Below are positions 10,156-19,103 of a DNA stretch of 64,000 bases, one piece after another. Within the stretch, counting starts at the first letter, position 1; each line of letters begins with the position of its first letter. The notes below the pieces were generated by a model that saw only the letters and a list, made by a program, of their open reading frames with translations, did not search any database and had not been told where the DNA came from. This stretch comes from Paenibacillaceae bacterium (GTDB taxonomy: Bacteria; Bacillota; Bacilli; Paenibacillales; NBRC-103111). Location: NCBI GenBank assembly GCA_029256185.1, contig JAQSYI010000030.1:22203-86202 (forward strand), read 5' to 3'. Both the position numbers and the translations under genes were made by a program.

Positions 10156-11526
10156 ATGGCGAAAGCAAAAACGAAATTCACTTGCACGGAATGCGGCTAT
10201 GAAACTGCAAAATGGTTGGGGAAATGCCCGGGCTGCCAAGGCTGGAACACCTTTGTAGAAGAGGTGGAGGCTGTGGTGCGCACACCGGGTTTTTCTGCGC
10301 AGGCATTCCAGACGCAAGAAAAGGCTGTTTCCATCATACATATAGAAGGTGCGAAAGAACCGCGCATCGTTACGGACAATAAAGAGCTGAACCGGGTGCT
10401 GGGCGGAGGAGTAGTACCGGGCTCGCTGATTTTGGTGGGTGGGGACCCGGGCATCGGCAAATCCACGCTGCTCCTGCAGACCTCTTATGAGATGGCCAAG
10501 AAGGAACGGAAGGTGCTGTACATCTCCGGCGAGGAATCGGCCCGCCAGACCAAGCTGCGCGCGGACCGGCTGGGAGCCGTCTCGCCTATGCTGTTCGTGC
10601 TGTGCGAAACCAACATCGAGGCAATCTTGCTTGCAGTGGATGAGCTTGAGCCGGATTTTCTCGTAATCGATTCCATCCAGACCGTGTTCCATCCGGCGAT
10701 CTCCTCTGCTCCGGGAAGTGTTTCGCAGGTCCGGGAATGTACAGCGCATTTTATGAGAATAGCTAAATCGAAGGGAATCGCCACTGTGCTGGTGGGACAT
10801 GTAACCAAGGAAGGGGCCATAGCCGGCCCCCGGCTTCTGGAGCATATGGTGGATTGTGTCCTGTACTTTGAAGGAGAGCGGCACCATACCTACCGTGTTC
10901 TCCGGGCCGTGAAGAACCGGTTCGGCTCCACCAACGAGATCGGCATCTTCGAGATGCGGGAGACGGGATTGGCGGAAGTGAGCAACCCTTCAGAACTGTT
11001 TCTGTCCGAGCGGCCGATGGGTGTGGCCGGTTCTACGGTGGTAGTCAGCATGGAGGGAACACGGCCGGTCATGGTGGAGCTTCAGGCGTTGGTCTGCACC
11101 ACCAACTTTCCTGCGCCGCGGCGAATGGCCACCGGCTTCGACCATAACCGCCTTTCGCTGATTATCGCTGTCCTGGAGAAGCGCAACGGGCTTTTTCTGC
11201 AGAACCAGGATGTATATCTCAATGTTGCCGGCGGTGTCAAGCTGGATGAGCCTGCCGTAGATCTGGCCGTGGCCATCAGCATTGCCTCCAGTTTCCGTGA
11301 TTGCCCGACCCAACCCTTTGATGCCGCCTTCGGAGAAATCGGCCTTACCGGTGAAGTGCGGGGGGTATCCCGGATTGACCAGCGGGTGAAGGAAGCGGAG
11401 AAGCTGGGCTTCAAGCGGATTATTATGCCTGAGAAGTCGCTGAAGGGCTGGACTGCTCCAAAATCCATGGAAATTATCGGAGTGAACACTGTACAGGAAG
11501 CGCTGGCAGCGGCGCTAAACAGATAA
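10156..11526 (+). CDS. radA: DNA repair protein RadA (Sms)
   Basis: The protein has 456 residues from ATG 10156, where the family signature MAKAKTKFTCTECGYETAKW begins; the reading frame stays open 72 codons upstream but that part is not family sequence. Features: four-cysteine zinc finger (CTECGY, CPGC), RecA-like Walker A (GGDPGIGKST), the RadA-specific KNRFG motif, and a C-terminal Lon-protease-like domain. It promotes branch migration of recombination intermediates and interacts with DisA, its neighbour here. Ribosome site AGGAGA about 12 bases upstream. Confidence 0.95.
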   Translation: MAKAKTKFTCTECGYETAKWLGKCPGCQGWNTFVEEVEAVVRTPGFSAQAFQTQEKAVSIIHIEGAKEPRIVTDNKELNRVLGGGVVPGSLILVGGDPGIGKSTLLLQTSYEMAKKERKVLYISGEESARQTKLRADRLGAVSPMLFVLCETNIEAILLAVDELEPDFLVIDSIQTVFHPAISSAPGSVSQVRECTAHFMRIAKSKGIATVLVGHVTKEGAIAGPRLLEHMVDCVLYFEGERHHTYRVLRAVKNRFGSTNEIGIFEMRETGLAEVSNPSELFLSERPMGVAGSTVVVSMEGTRPVMVELQALVCTTNFPAPRRMATGFDHNRLSLIIAVLEKRNGLFLQNQDVYLNVAGGVKLDEPAVDLAVAISIASSFRDCPTQPFDAAFGEIGLTGEVRGVSRIDQRVKEAEKLGFKRIIMPEKSLKGWTAPKSMEIIGVNTVQEALAAALNR

Positions 11527-11559
11527 AACATTGACTTAAGATAGAGTGGGGGTTTTGAA

Positions 11560-12639
11560 GTGGGCAGGGAAGACGAGAAGATTGAAGTGATGAGCAAGCT
11601 GCTGCAATTGGTGGCGCCGGGGACGGCGTTCCGGGATGGATTGGAGAATGTGCTCCGGGCCAAGACCGGGGGGCTGATTGTAGTAGGCTATAGTCCCGAT
11701 CTGATGGAAATCGTGGACGGGGGATTTTCCATAAACTGCGAATTTACACCGAATCATTTGTACGAGCTGGCCAAGATGGATGGCGCGATCATTCTAAGCG
11801 AAGACATCCGCCGGATTCTGTATGCCAATACCCAACTGATTCCCGATCCGACCATTCCGTCGATTGAAACGGGGATCCGCCACCGGACAGCGGAGCGGGT
11901 AGCCAAACAAACCGGGAAGCTTGTTGTCTCCATTTCCCAACGGCGCAATGTCATTACCCTGTATCAGGGATCGTTGCGTTATTCGCTGAAAGATATTGGC
12001 GTAATTCTCGCCAAGGCCAACCAGGCTATCCAAACCCTGGAGAAATACAAGACCGTGCTTGACCAGGCGCTGACCAATCTGGGTGCCTCGGAATTTGAAG
12101 AAGTTGTGACATTGCACGATGTTTGCAATGTTATGCAACGGATGGAGATGGTTCTGCGTATTAAAGGTGAGCTCAAACGATATATTAATGAGTTGGGAAC
12201 CGAAGGCCGTTTGATCAGTATGCAGATGGAAGAGCTTGCCGGCAATACGGAGTATGAGCTGCTGCTTCTTTTGAAAGACTATTCTAGAGACCCTTCAGAG
12301 GAGAAGATGAAGGAAAACCGCCTTAGCTTCAAGCGTCTGGGCTCCGAGGAAATTCTGAATCACAGTGATTTGGCGCGTCTGCTGGGCTATCCCTATTCCA
12401 ACACTGCGCTGGAGGAGCAGTTGTCTCCCAGAGGCTACCGCATGTTGAGCAAGATTCCGCGCCTTCCCTCCATCATCATAGCCAATCTGGTGGAGCGCTT
12501 TGAGTTTCTTCCCCACATTATGATGGCGACGATTGAGGAGCTGGATGAGGTGGATGGAATCGGCGAAGTAAGGGCCAGGGCAATTAAAGAGGGGCTGAAG
12601 CGGATTCAAGATCAAGTATTCATTGACAGACATATCTAA
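11560..12639 (+). CDS. disA: DNA-integrity scanning diadenylate cyclase DisA
   Basis: The protein has 359 residues, the usual size, with a GTG start behind a GGGGG tract. The N-terminal DAC domain shows the c-di-AMP synthesis motifs: MDGAIIL (DGA) and TGIRHRTAERVAKQT (RHR). A helical spine and a C-terminal helix-hairpin-helix DNA-binding domain (IEELDEVDGIGEVRARAIKE) follow. Makes c-di-AMP from ATP while scanning DNA; activity stops at branched DNA, delaying sporulation. It lies 33 bases after radA. Confidence 0.97.
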   Translation: MGREDEKIEVMSKLLQLVAPGTAFRDGLENVLRAKTGGLIVVGYSPDLMEIVDGGFSINCEFTPNHLYELAKMDGAIILSEDIRRILYANTQLIPDPTIPSIETGIRHRTAERVAKQTGKLVVSISQRRNVITLYQGSLRYSLKDIGVILAKANQAIQTLEKYKTVLDQALTNLGASEFEEVVTLHDVCNVMQRMEMVLRIKGELKRYINELGTEGRLISMQMEELAGNTEYELLLLLKDYSRDPSEEKMKENRLSFKRLGSEEILNHSDLARLLGYPYSNTALEEQLSPRGYRMLSKIPRLPSIIIANLVERFEFLPHIMMATIEELDEVDGIGEVRARAIKEGLKRIQDQVFIDRHI

Positions 12640-12758
12640 ATTGCATACAATCATGAGGTAGCGCAGGAATTTGTGAAGAGATTGTAAAAAGACACTTTGC
12701 GCTTAGGTCTTAAGCACCAACGGTCAGCAAGGAAATTCTCTTCTATTGAGGTGATGAC

Positions 12759-13508
12759 GTGATAAGAAAATCTGTGCCTAATTTGTTTACTATTGGGAAT
12801 TTATTTCTGGGATTCCTTGCGATTATATTGGTTTTTAATGATTACAAGGAACTGGCTGCCATCATGGTCATTGTTGCGATGCTATGTGACGGTCTGGACG
12901 GACGGGTAGCACGTGCATTGAATGCACAGTCGGAATTCGGCAAGGAGCTGGATTCCTTGTCGGATGTCATATCCTTCGGTGTGGCTCCTGCTTTCATCAT
13001 GTATGTAACCGCTTTTCAGGGTATGAATGAAGCGGCCGCTTGGACGGTTACCGCGATTTTCCCTATCTGCGGCGCTTTGCGGTTGGCCCGGTTCAATGTG
13101 ATAGCAGGCAGCCCGGGCTACTTCATCGGCCTTCCCATCCCTGCAGCCGGCGGTGTGCTGTGTACCCTCGCGTTATTCGCCGAGGATGTCAACCAGGTGA
13201 TTCTGCTGCTTAGCACGCTGCTCCTGTCTTACTTGATGGTGAGCACGGTCAAGTATCCCAACTTCAAGAAGATCGGCCTTCCCAAGTCGGCCCTTTGGGC
13301 TACGCCCATCGTGGTCCTGGCAGCCGTAGTTCTGGCCATTAAGTTTCCCGGCTCCATCTCCAAGATGATCTTCATTCCGCTGGTGCTGTACGCTCTTTAC
13401 GGACTAAAAAAAAACGTTGAGCGGTTTACCCGGATCGACAGAATCATCAAGCGGCGCCGCCGGAACGGCAGTCAGGAAGAAATAGTCAATTCCAAATCGC
13501 ATATGTAA
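12759..13508 (+). CDS. pssA: CDP-diacylglycerol--serine O-phosphatidyltransferase
   Basis: The protein has 249 residues and several membrane segments. The CDP-alcohol phosphotransferase signature reads DGLDGRVARALNAQSEFGKE followed by LDSLSD, with all expected aspartates. It makes phosphatidylserine from CDP-diacylglycerol and serine, the precursor of phosphatidylethanolamine. The GTG start at 12759 follows GAGGTGATG. The C-terminus ends in a basic stretch (IDRIIKRRRRN). It stands alone between disA and a bidirectional terminator. Confidence 0.92.
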   Translation: MIRKSVPNLFTIGNLFLGFLAIILVFNDYKELAAIMVIVAMLCDGLDGRVARALNAQSEFGKELDSLSDVISFGVAPAFIMYVTAFQGMNEAAAWTVTAIFPICGALRLARFNVIAGSPGYFIGLPIPAAGGVLCTLALFAEDVNQVILLLSTLLLSYLMVSTVKYPNFKKIGLPKSALWATPIVVLAAVVLAIKFPGSISKMIFIPLVLYALYGLKKNVERFTRIDRIIKRRRRNGSQEEIVNSKSHM

Positions 13509-13520
13509 CCTCCGGTAAAT

Positions 13521-13568
13521 AAAAAGCATTTATTTTCCCTGAATAGGGCGAATAAATGCTTTTTTTTA
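13521..13568. terminator. Bidirectional terminator between pssA and the opposing gene
   Basis: AAAAAGCATTTATT pairs with AATAAATGCTTTTT, with an inner CCCT/AGGG pair, T-run on the plus strand and A-run (T-run on minus) on the other side. It serves both convergent genes. Confidence 0.88.
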
Positions 13569-13586
13569 TTTTGCGAAGGCCACGCC

Positions 13587-13982
13587 CTAGCTCAGATTGA
13601 ACAGTCCCAGGGTAGAGCACTTGGCCGATTCCTGAGCAAGCACCTTGTTCAGATCCATATCGAGGAGATTGCACATAGAGGCCATGTAAAAAAGGTTTCT
13701 TCCCACCTCGGAAGCAATAACCTCCTTGCAGTGTTCGCACACTTGTCCGGATAAATGGGTTCCGAGCTGCTCCTGGGCTTCCTCCAGGGTCATATCCGTG
13801 GAATAGTTTTGCTTGGATGCATGGATCTGAAGGCAGCCGCAATCTGTAATGGACTTAATGACGGCTCTGTTCGCAGCGGCATTGGACTGTTGAAACTTGG
13901 ACAGGACATCCAGCATACTGCGGTGACGCAAGAGCAGGTCTGCAACTTGATCCTGAAATTCCTTCAGGCTTAGTGAGCTCAT
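13587..13982 (-). CDS. Conserved small protein of unknown function, cysteine-containing
   Basis: The protein has 131 residues, starting MSSLSLKEFQDQVADLLLRH, with GAGGTG six bases before the ATG; longer in-frame starts lack a site. It looks all-helical and carries DCGC, a CEHC pair, a MCNLLD segment and a final CSTLGLFNLS. I recall this type as common in Paenibacillus at this locus and annotated there as a DUF1573 protein, but I am not sure of that label. The EEAQEQLGTHL stretch is loosely reminiscent of MazG-like helices; that is speculation. It is the only minus-strand gene in the ctsR-sigH block. Confidence 0.72.
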   Translation of the reverse strand: MSSLSLKEFQDQVADLLLRHRSMLDVLSKFQQSNAAANRAVIKSITDCGCLQIHASKQNYSTDMTLEEAQEQLGTHLSGQVCEHCKEVIASEVGRNLFYMASMCNLLDMDLNKVLAQESAKCSTLGLFNLS

Positions 13983-14137
13983 TCCATTCACCTCGGGATC
14001 ATTCCTCGGGTAGAGGTTATTTGTCATTATTATATAGCAACCCATCCGACAATTCAATTTATGGGACAGGCCTGAAGAATACCCTACGTTTAACGCAGTG
14101 AAATTTGGATCATAATGGTAACAGGAGGTGAAGGAAA

Positions 14138-15220
14138 GTGAAAAAATGGCTTCAATTGCTTGCTGTCATTATTGGTGCTGTTGTTGGTTATCAATGGGGC
14201 AACAGTCCCGGCTTTCTGATGAGGCAGGTTCAGGAGAGTTTGGGTACAGATATGGAAGGCACTTCTTATTGGCTGATGCTGGTTGGCGCCGCATCGGGTC
14301 TTATTGTGGTGCAATTGGCGGATACGGTAGGCAGGCGCTGGGTTCGCAGCGGAGAGGAATACATGCTCCAGATGCCGCTTGCCCATCTTATGTCCGGTTT
14401 ACTCGGCCTTATTCTCGGTCTGCTGGTAGCGGTGCTGGCGTTTCCTGCCCTGGAGGGGATCGGAGCCGGCAGCAAGCTGTTGCCGGTGCTGGCCACGATG
14501 TTATTGGGGGTCGGAGGATTCCGCTTCGGGTATGCGAAGAAAGACGATCTTATCGGATTTTTTTCCAAATGGTCCTTCGGCAAGGAGAAGGAGGAGGACG
14601 ACGGTTCCCGCAACGAATGCAAGATTCTGGATACAAGCGTCATAATCGACGGGCGGATCGCAGACATCTGCAAGACGGGATTCATCGAAGGTACTCTGGT
14701 TATCCCCGAGTTTGTTCTGGAGGAGCTGCAGCATATTGCCGATTCTTCGGATCTGCTGAAGCGGAACCGGGGGCGGCGGGGTCTGGATATCCTCAACAAA
14801 ATCCAGAAGGAGCTGGATGTCAAGGTACTGATCTATGAAGGGGATTTCGAGGAAATCTCTGAAGTGGACAGCAAGCTGGTGCGGTTGGCCAAGGTGCTCC
14901 GAGGCAAGGTCATTACCAATGACTTCAACCTGAACAAGGTTTGCGAGCTGCAGGGGGTGCCGGTTCTTAACATCAACGATTTGGCCAATGCGGTCAAGCC
15001 CGTTGTACTGCCGGGAGAAGAGATCGTCGTGCAGGTGATCAAGGACGGCAAGGAGCATGGGCAGGGAGTCGCTTACCTGGATGACGGCACCATGATTGTC
15101 GTAGAAGGCGGCCGGGAATATATCGGAGCCACTATGGAAGTGATGGTGACCAGCGTACTGCAGACATCGGCAGGACGAATGATCTTCGCCAAACCAAAAC
15201 TATTGGAAAAAGCGCAATAA
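14138..15220 (+). CDS. yacL: PIN/TRAM domain membrane protein (YacL family)
   Basis: The protein has 360 residues. Four hydrophobic segments occupy residues 1-130, followed by a PIN nuclease-like domain opening CKILDTSVIIDGRIADICKT with acidic metal ligands, then a TRAM-type RNA-binding tail (GVAYLDDGTMIVVEGGREYI). GTG start with AGGAGGTG seven bases upstream. The family is a membrane-anchored putative ribonuclease; its targets are unknown. It shares gene order with Bacillus yacL-ispD-ispF. Confidence 0.92.
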   Translation: MKKWLQLLAVIIGAVVGYQWGNSPGFLMRQVQESLGTDMEGTSYWLMLVGAASGLIVVQLADTVGRRWVRSGEEYMLQMPLAHLMSGLLGLILGLLVAVLAFPALEGIGAGSKLLPVLATMLLGVGGFRFGYAKKDDLIGFFSKWSFGKEKEEDDGSRNECKILDTSVIIDGRIADICKTGFIEGTLVIPEFVLEELQHIADSSDLLKRNRGRRGLDILNKIQKELDVKVLIYEGDFEEISEVDSKLVRLAKVLRGKVITNDFNLNKVCELQGVPVLNINDLANAVKPVVLPGEEIVVQVIKDGKEHGQGVAYLDDGTMIVVEGGREYIGATMEVMVTSVLQTSAGRMIFAKPKLLEKAQ

Positions 15221-15306
15221 AAAGGATATGATAGTACTATTGTGACGGCAGAGATTTGCGGGTGACCGCAGTCTCTGCCGGCTTATGTGCTGATCATATC
15301 CTTTTT
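15219..15306 (+). terminator. Large nested hairpin between yacL and ispD
   Basis: The outer arms AAAAAGGATATGAT (15219-15232) and ATCATATCCTTTTT (15293-15306) are perfect complements. Inside lies a second hairpin, GGCAGAGA (15247-15254) with TCTCTGCC (15272-15279), itself enclosing TGCGG-GTGA-CCGCA. The T5 tract fits an intrinsic terminator or attenuator, though ispD begins only 23 bases later and no separate promoter is visible. It overlaps the yacL stop codon. Confidence 0.7.
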
Positions 15307-15328
15307 GGTTCGAGAGGAATTGAAATAA

Positions 15329-16033
15329 ATGGGGCAAGTCGGCGTAATTGTGGTGGCGGCAGGCAAGGGCACGCGAATGGGTTCTGCGGTGAGCAAGCAA
15401 TACTTGCCTCTGGCAGGCAAGCCTGTTCTGGTGCATACAATGGAAGCCTTCGAGAAGATGGAGCTGGTGCATTCCGTTGTCCTGGTAATAGGTGCGGGGG
15501 ATGAAGAATATTGCAGCGGGTTGGTGCGCCGCTATGGACTTGTCAAGGTAAGCGCGATTGTGACCGGAGGAGCGGACCGCCAGGCTTCGGTCTATCAGGG
15601 GCTGCAGGCGTTGGACCCGGAGGTGGAATGGGTGCTGGTTCATGACGGGGTACGCCCGTTTATATCCGCGGAAGAGGCTGCAGGCTGTCTGGAGGCTGCC
15701 AGAGCACACGGGGCAGCCGTATTGGCCGTGCCCGTGAAAGATACGATCAAGGTAGTGGGAGCACAGGGGAGGATCGAGTCAACGCCGGAGCGCAGCACGT
15801 TGTGGGCGATTCAGACGCCCCAGGCTTTCCGCGTGACCGAATTGGCTGCCGCACATGAGCTTGCTTGCCGGGAGGGCTATTCGGGAACCGATGACGCCAT
15901 GCTGGTGGAACGGGCCGGACAGGCGGTTTATGTGGTGGAGGGCAGTTATGCCAACATCAAGATAACAACGCCGGAGGATCTGGAATGGGCGGAATTCCGG
16001 CTTAGACAGAAGGGAGAGGCGGGGAATTCATGA
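15329..16033 (+). CDS. ispD: 2-C-methyl-D-erythritol 4-phosphate cytidylyltransferase
   Basis: The protein has 234 residues. The nucleotide-binding signature VIVVAAGKGTRMGSAVSKQY opens the protein, VLVHDGVRPFIS holds the metal site, and GTDDAMLVERAG lies near the end. Third step of the MEP isoprenoid pathway: CTP plus MEP to CDP-ME. Overlaps ispF by four bases (ATGA), so translation is coupled. Confidence 0.96.
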   Translation: MGQVGVIVVAAGKGTRMGSAVSKQYLPLAGKPVLVHTMEAFEKMELVHSVVLVIGAGDEEYCSGLVRRYGLVKVSAIVTGGADRQASVYQGLQALDPEVEWVLVHDGVRPFISAEEAAGCLEAARAHGAAVLAVPVKDTIKVVGAQGRIESTPERSTLWAIQTPQAFRVTELAAAHELACREGYSGTDDAMLVERAGQAVYVVEGSYANIKITTPEDLEWAEFRLRQKGEAGNS

Positions 16034-16512
16034 TTCGAGTGGGACAAGGCTTTGATGTGCATCAGTTGGTGGAGGGCCGCAAATGCATCATCGGCGGTGT
16101 AGACATCCCTTATGAGAAGGGGCTGTTGGGGCATTCCGATGCGGATGTGCTGCTCCACGCCATAACCGATGCCATATTGGGCGCAATAGCCAAGGGGGAT
16201 ATCGGCAAGCATTTTCCCGACGACGACCAGGCTTATAAAGATGCGGACAGTCAGAAGCTCCTGCAGCATGCATGGGCCATGGCCAAGGGAATGGGCTACC
16301 GGCTGGGCAATGTGGATGCAACCATTATCGCGCAGAAGCCCAAGATGGCTCCCCATATTCCCCAGATGATCCAGGTCATCTCCGGGGTGCTGGAAGCGGA
16401 GACCGATCAGGTCAATGTCAAGGCGACTACCACAGAACAACTGGGTTTTACAGGCAGAGGCGAAGGAATAGCCGCGCAGGCGGTTGTCTGCCTTTTGAAA
16501 AATATGCTATGA
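16030..16512 (+). CDS. ispF: 2-C-methyl-D-erythritol 2,4-cyclodiphosphate synthase
   Basis: The protein has 160 residues, typical length. The motifs RVGQGFDVHQLVEG and GLLGHSDADVLLHAITDA include the zinc ligands (DxH and the downstream histidine), and TTEQLGFTGRGEGIAAQAV closes the family pattern. It makes MEcPP in the MEP pathway. Its start overlaps the ispD stop. Confidence 0.97.
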   Translation: MIRVGQGFDVHQLVEGRKCIIGGVDIPYEKGLLGHSDADVLLHAITDAILGAIAKGDIGKHFPDDDQAYKDADSQKLLQHAWAMAKGMGYRLGNVDATIIAQKPKMAPHIPQMIQVISGVLEAETDQVNVKATTTEQLGFTGRGEGIAAQAVVCLLKNML

Positions 16513-16553
16513 TAACGAGATGAGATTTTCAAGAGAGAGGGGTACCGGGGAAC

Positions 16554-18017
16554 ATGGAGAAACAAGTGCGGGTTCGTTATGCGCCGAGTCCGACCGGGCA
16601 TTTGCATATCGGCGGCGCCAGAACGGCCCTGTTCGATTATCTGACAGCGAGGAAGACCGGCGGACAGTTCGTGGTCCGCTTTGAAGATACAGACCAGACC
16701 CGGCATAAGGAATCGGGGATTCAGGATCAGCTGGACGGCTTGCGCTGGCTGGGATTGGAGTGGGATGAAAGCGTGGATGTGGGCGGTCCGTATGCCCCCT
16801 ACCGGCAGACAGAGCGCCTCTCGCTGTACAAGCCCTATACGGAGCAGCTTCTTGCGGGAGGGCATGCTTACCATTGCTACTGCTCCGAGGAAGACCTGGA
16901 GCAGGAACGGGCGGAGCAGGAGGCCCGCGGGGAGATGATGGCAGGGTATTCCGGCCGCTGCCGCCATCTGACACCGGAACAGACGGCTGCTTATATTGCC
17001 GAAGGGCGCAAGCCTTCTGTCCGGTTCCGTGTGCCTGCAGGCAGGGTGATTTCCTTCGTGGATCAGGTGAGGGAGCAGGTGGAGTTCGAGTCCGACGGTA
17101 TCGGCGATTTCATCATTGTGCGTCCGGACGGCATGCCTACCTATAACTACGCGGTGGTGCTTGACGATGTTATGATGAAGATCAGTCTGGTGATCAGAGG
17201 AGAAGAGCATCTGTCCAACACGCCGCGGCAGATACTCCTGTATGAGGCGCTGGGCCTTCCGGTTCCGGAATTCGCCCATCTGGCGCTTATTCTTAACGAA
17301 GACCGCAAGAAGATGAGCAAGCGGGACGAAACCGTGCTTCAGTTCATGAACCAATACTCCGAGCTCGGCTATATTCCCGAGGCCCTGCTTAACTTTATTG
17401 TGCTGCTGGGCTGGTCGCCGGTGGGGGAACAGGAGATTTTCACCAAGGAGGAGCTGATCGAACAATTCGATCTCTCCCGCGTCTCCAAGAGTCCCGCCGT
17501 ATTCGATGCCGCCAAGCTGAATTATCTGGCCAACCAATATATGAAAAAAGCCGGTTTGGCCCGTGTTGTCTCCCTCTGTGCTCCCCATCTGGAGAAGGCG
17601 GGGCTGGTGGCTGCAGAGCGTACCCCTGACGAACAAGCATGGGTGGAAAAGCTGGTGGCCCTCTATCAGGAGCAGCTGACCTGCGGGGCGGAGATTGTGC
17701 CGCTGTCCGCCATGTTCTTTGAGCCCCATGTGCAGATGGAGAATGAGGAAGCCGCCGCTGTGCTGAAGGAGGAGAGCGTTCCGGTTGTACTTAGCGCCTT
17801 CCTCGGCAAGATCAAGGAAACGGAGGACTTGTCTCCGGAGAATGTGGGAGTTCTGCTCAAGCAGGTGCAGAAGGAGACCGGCTTCAAGGGCAAGAGCCTG
17901 TTCATGCCCGTGCGGGTCGCCCTGACCGGACAGATGCATGGCCGGGACCTCAATCATACGATCCATCTGCTGGGACGGGAAAAAGTAGCTGCCCGCCTTC
18001 AGGGTGTATTGTCATAA
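16554..18017 (+). CDS. gltX: Glutamyl-tRNA synthetase
   Basis: The protein has 487 residues. Class I synthetase signatures are clear: APSPTGHLHIGGARTALF (HIGH) and DRKKMSKRDETV (KMSKS). The zinc-region CYCSEED is visible. In this lineage GltX is normally non-discriminating, charging both tRNA-Glu and tRNA-Gln, with Gln-tRNA made later by GatCAB. The stop codon overlaps the region of the next operon's promoter. Confidence 0.97.
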   Translation: MEKQVRVRYAPSPTGHLHIGGARTALFDYLTARKTGGQFVVRFEDTDQTRHKESGIQDQLDGLRWLGLEWDESVDVGGPYAPYRQTERLSLYKPYTEQLLAGGHAYHCYCSEEDLEQERAEQEARGEMMAGYSGRCRHLTPEQTAAYIAEGRKPSVRFRVPAGRVISFVDQVREQVEFESDGIGDFIIVRPDGMPTYNYAVVLDDVMMKISLVIRGEEHLSNTPRQILLYEALGLPVPEFAHLALILNEDRKKMSKRDETVLQFMNQYSELGYIPEALLNFIVLLGWSPVGEQEIFTKEELIEQFDLSRVSKSPAVFDAAKLNYLANQYMKKAGLARVVSLCAPHLEKAGLVAAERTPDEQAWVEKLVALYQEQLTCGAEIVPLSAMFFEPHVQMENEEAAAVLKEESVPVVLSAFLGKIKETEDLSPENVGVLLKQVQKETGFKGKSLFMPVRVALTGQMHGRDLNHTIHLLGREKVAARLQGVLS

Positions 18018-18037
18018 AGAGTGAAGTTACGTATAAT
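18009..18037 (+). promoter_or_regulatory. Sigma-A promoter of the cysE-cysS operon
   Basis: TTGTCA (18009-18014), 17-base spacer, TATAAT (18032-18037). The -35 box lies inside the last codons of gltX, so cysE-cysS can be transcribed independently of gltX, with a leader of about 380 bases. Confidence 0.75.
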
Positions 18038-18046
18038 GGAACCATT

Positions 18047-18378
18047 AATGAACCCGTGCTGCGGGTTCTTGCAGAAATAGCATAACGCTATGATCAGGAG
18101 AGTACATGCAAGGCCGGATTTTCCAGAGAGGGTGTCCTTTGGCGCGCTTCGCCAATGGCTGTGAGACAACCAATCCGCTGTATGGAAGTGCACCTGTGAG
18201 CAGCAGATCGAACGGTAGTCCGTAGATCTTGCCGGCTGGTTGCCGATATGAAACCGTGAAGTTGGCCCTGCGGGGCTTGCCGTCCAAGCGAGGAAGCGGC
18301 AGGCAGCGGGTCAAGCAGAGTGGGACCGCGTAATGTACGCCTCTGCAGCCTCTATGGCTGCGGGGGCTTTTTGTTTTT
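18047..18378 (+). promoter_or_regulatory. T-box riboswitch, cysteine-specific, controlling cysE-cysS
   Basis: The T-box core AGAGTGGGACCGCG is at 18317-18330, and the competing terminator follows (GCCTCTGCAGCC / GGCTGCGGGGGC, then a T-run at 18368). Stem I features are present: AGGAGAGTA, CAGAGAGGG and a specifier region GGAAG-TGC-ACC in which TGC (18189-18191) is the cysteine codon followed by the usual A. Uncharged tRNA-Cys would stabilise the antiterminator and switch on cysE-cysS. A further hairpin, GAACCCG/CGGGTTC, lies at the leader start (18050-18067). Confidence 0.93.
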
Positions 18379-18422
18379 TTGCTTAAGGAAGCGGGCGTTG
18401 AACCGCGGGAGGTGGTAAGAGG

Positions 18423-19103
18423 ATGTTCCAGAGAATGAAGAGCGACATTCAGGCTATTTTCGATAATGACCCGGCTGCCCGCAGCACCTTTGAGGTGGTG
18501 TTTACTTATTCCGGGCTTCACGCCATATGGGCTCACCGTGTGGCTCATTGGCTGTTTCGGAAGAAGCGCTATACCATTGCCCGGGTTATCTCGCAGATCA
18601 GCCGTTTCTTTACGGGGATTGAAATTCATCCGGGGGCGGTAATTGGTCAACGGTTATTTATTGACCATGGGATGGGTGTAGTAATCGGGGAGACCTGCGA
18701 GATTGGTGATGATGTGGTGCTGTATCAGGGGGTAACGCTGGGCGGAACCGGTAAGGAAAAGGGCAAGCGGCATCCCACCGTAGGCAATAATGTGGTCATT
18801 GCCTCAGGGGCCAAGGTGCTGGGGTCGTTTACCGTCGGGGACAACTCCAGAGTCGGCGCCAATGCGGTGGTGCTCTCGGAGGTGCCGGCCAACAGCACGG
18901 TGGTGGGCTTCAAGGCCCGGGTGGTGAAGCGGGACGGCGTAAGGATTGACCGGCTGGATCATGCCAGCCTGCCTGATCCCGTGGTGGATATGTTCCGCAT
19001 CATGCAAGAGCAGATCAATGAACTGCGCGCTGAATTGAAGAAGGAAGACAAGGAAAATGAACGAAATGGGGGCACTGTGTTTCATGACACTAAAAATTTA
19101 TAA
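18423..19103 (+). CDS. cysE: Serine O-acetyltransferase
   Basis: The protein has 226 residues. An N-terminal helical part precedes a left-handed beta-helix of hexapeptide repeats, including FFTGIEIHPGAVIGQRLFI, DHGMGVVIGETCEIGDDV and HPTVGNNVVIASGAKVLG. It converts L-serine and acetyl-CoA to O-acetylserine, the first committed step to cysteine. First gene after the T-box leader; ribosome site GGGAGGTGG about 10 bases upstream. Overlaps cysS by 20 bases. Confidence 0.96.
   Translation: MFQRMKSDIQAIFDNDPAARSTFEVVFTYSGLHAIWAHRVAHWLFRKKRYTIARVISQISRFFTGIEIHPGAVIGQRLFIDHGMGVVIGETCEIGDDVVLYQGVTLGGTGKEKGKRHPTVGNNVVIASGAKVLGSFTVGDNSRVGANAVVLSEVPANSTVVGFKARVVKRDGVRIDRLDHASLPDPVVDMFRIMQEQINELRAELKKEDKENERNGGTVFHDTKNL

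Noticed and set aside
16407..17966. Minus-strand open frame of 519 codons inside gltX
   Set aside because: Antisense to a full-length, well-conserved synthetase; no start signal or homology pattern.
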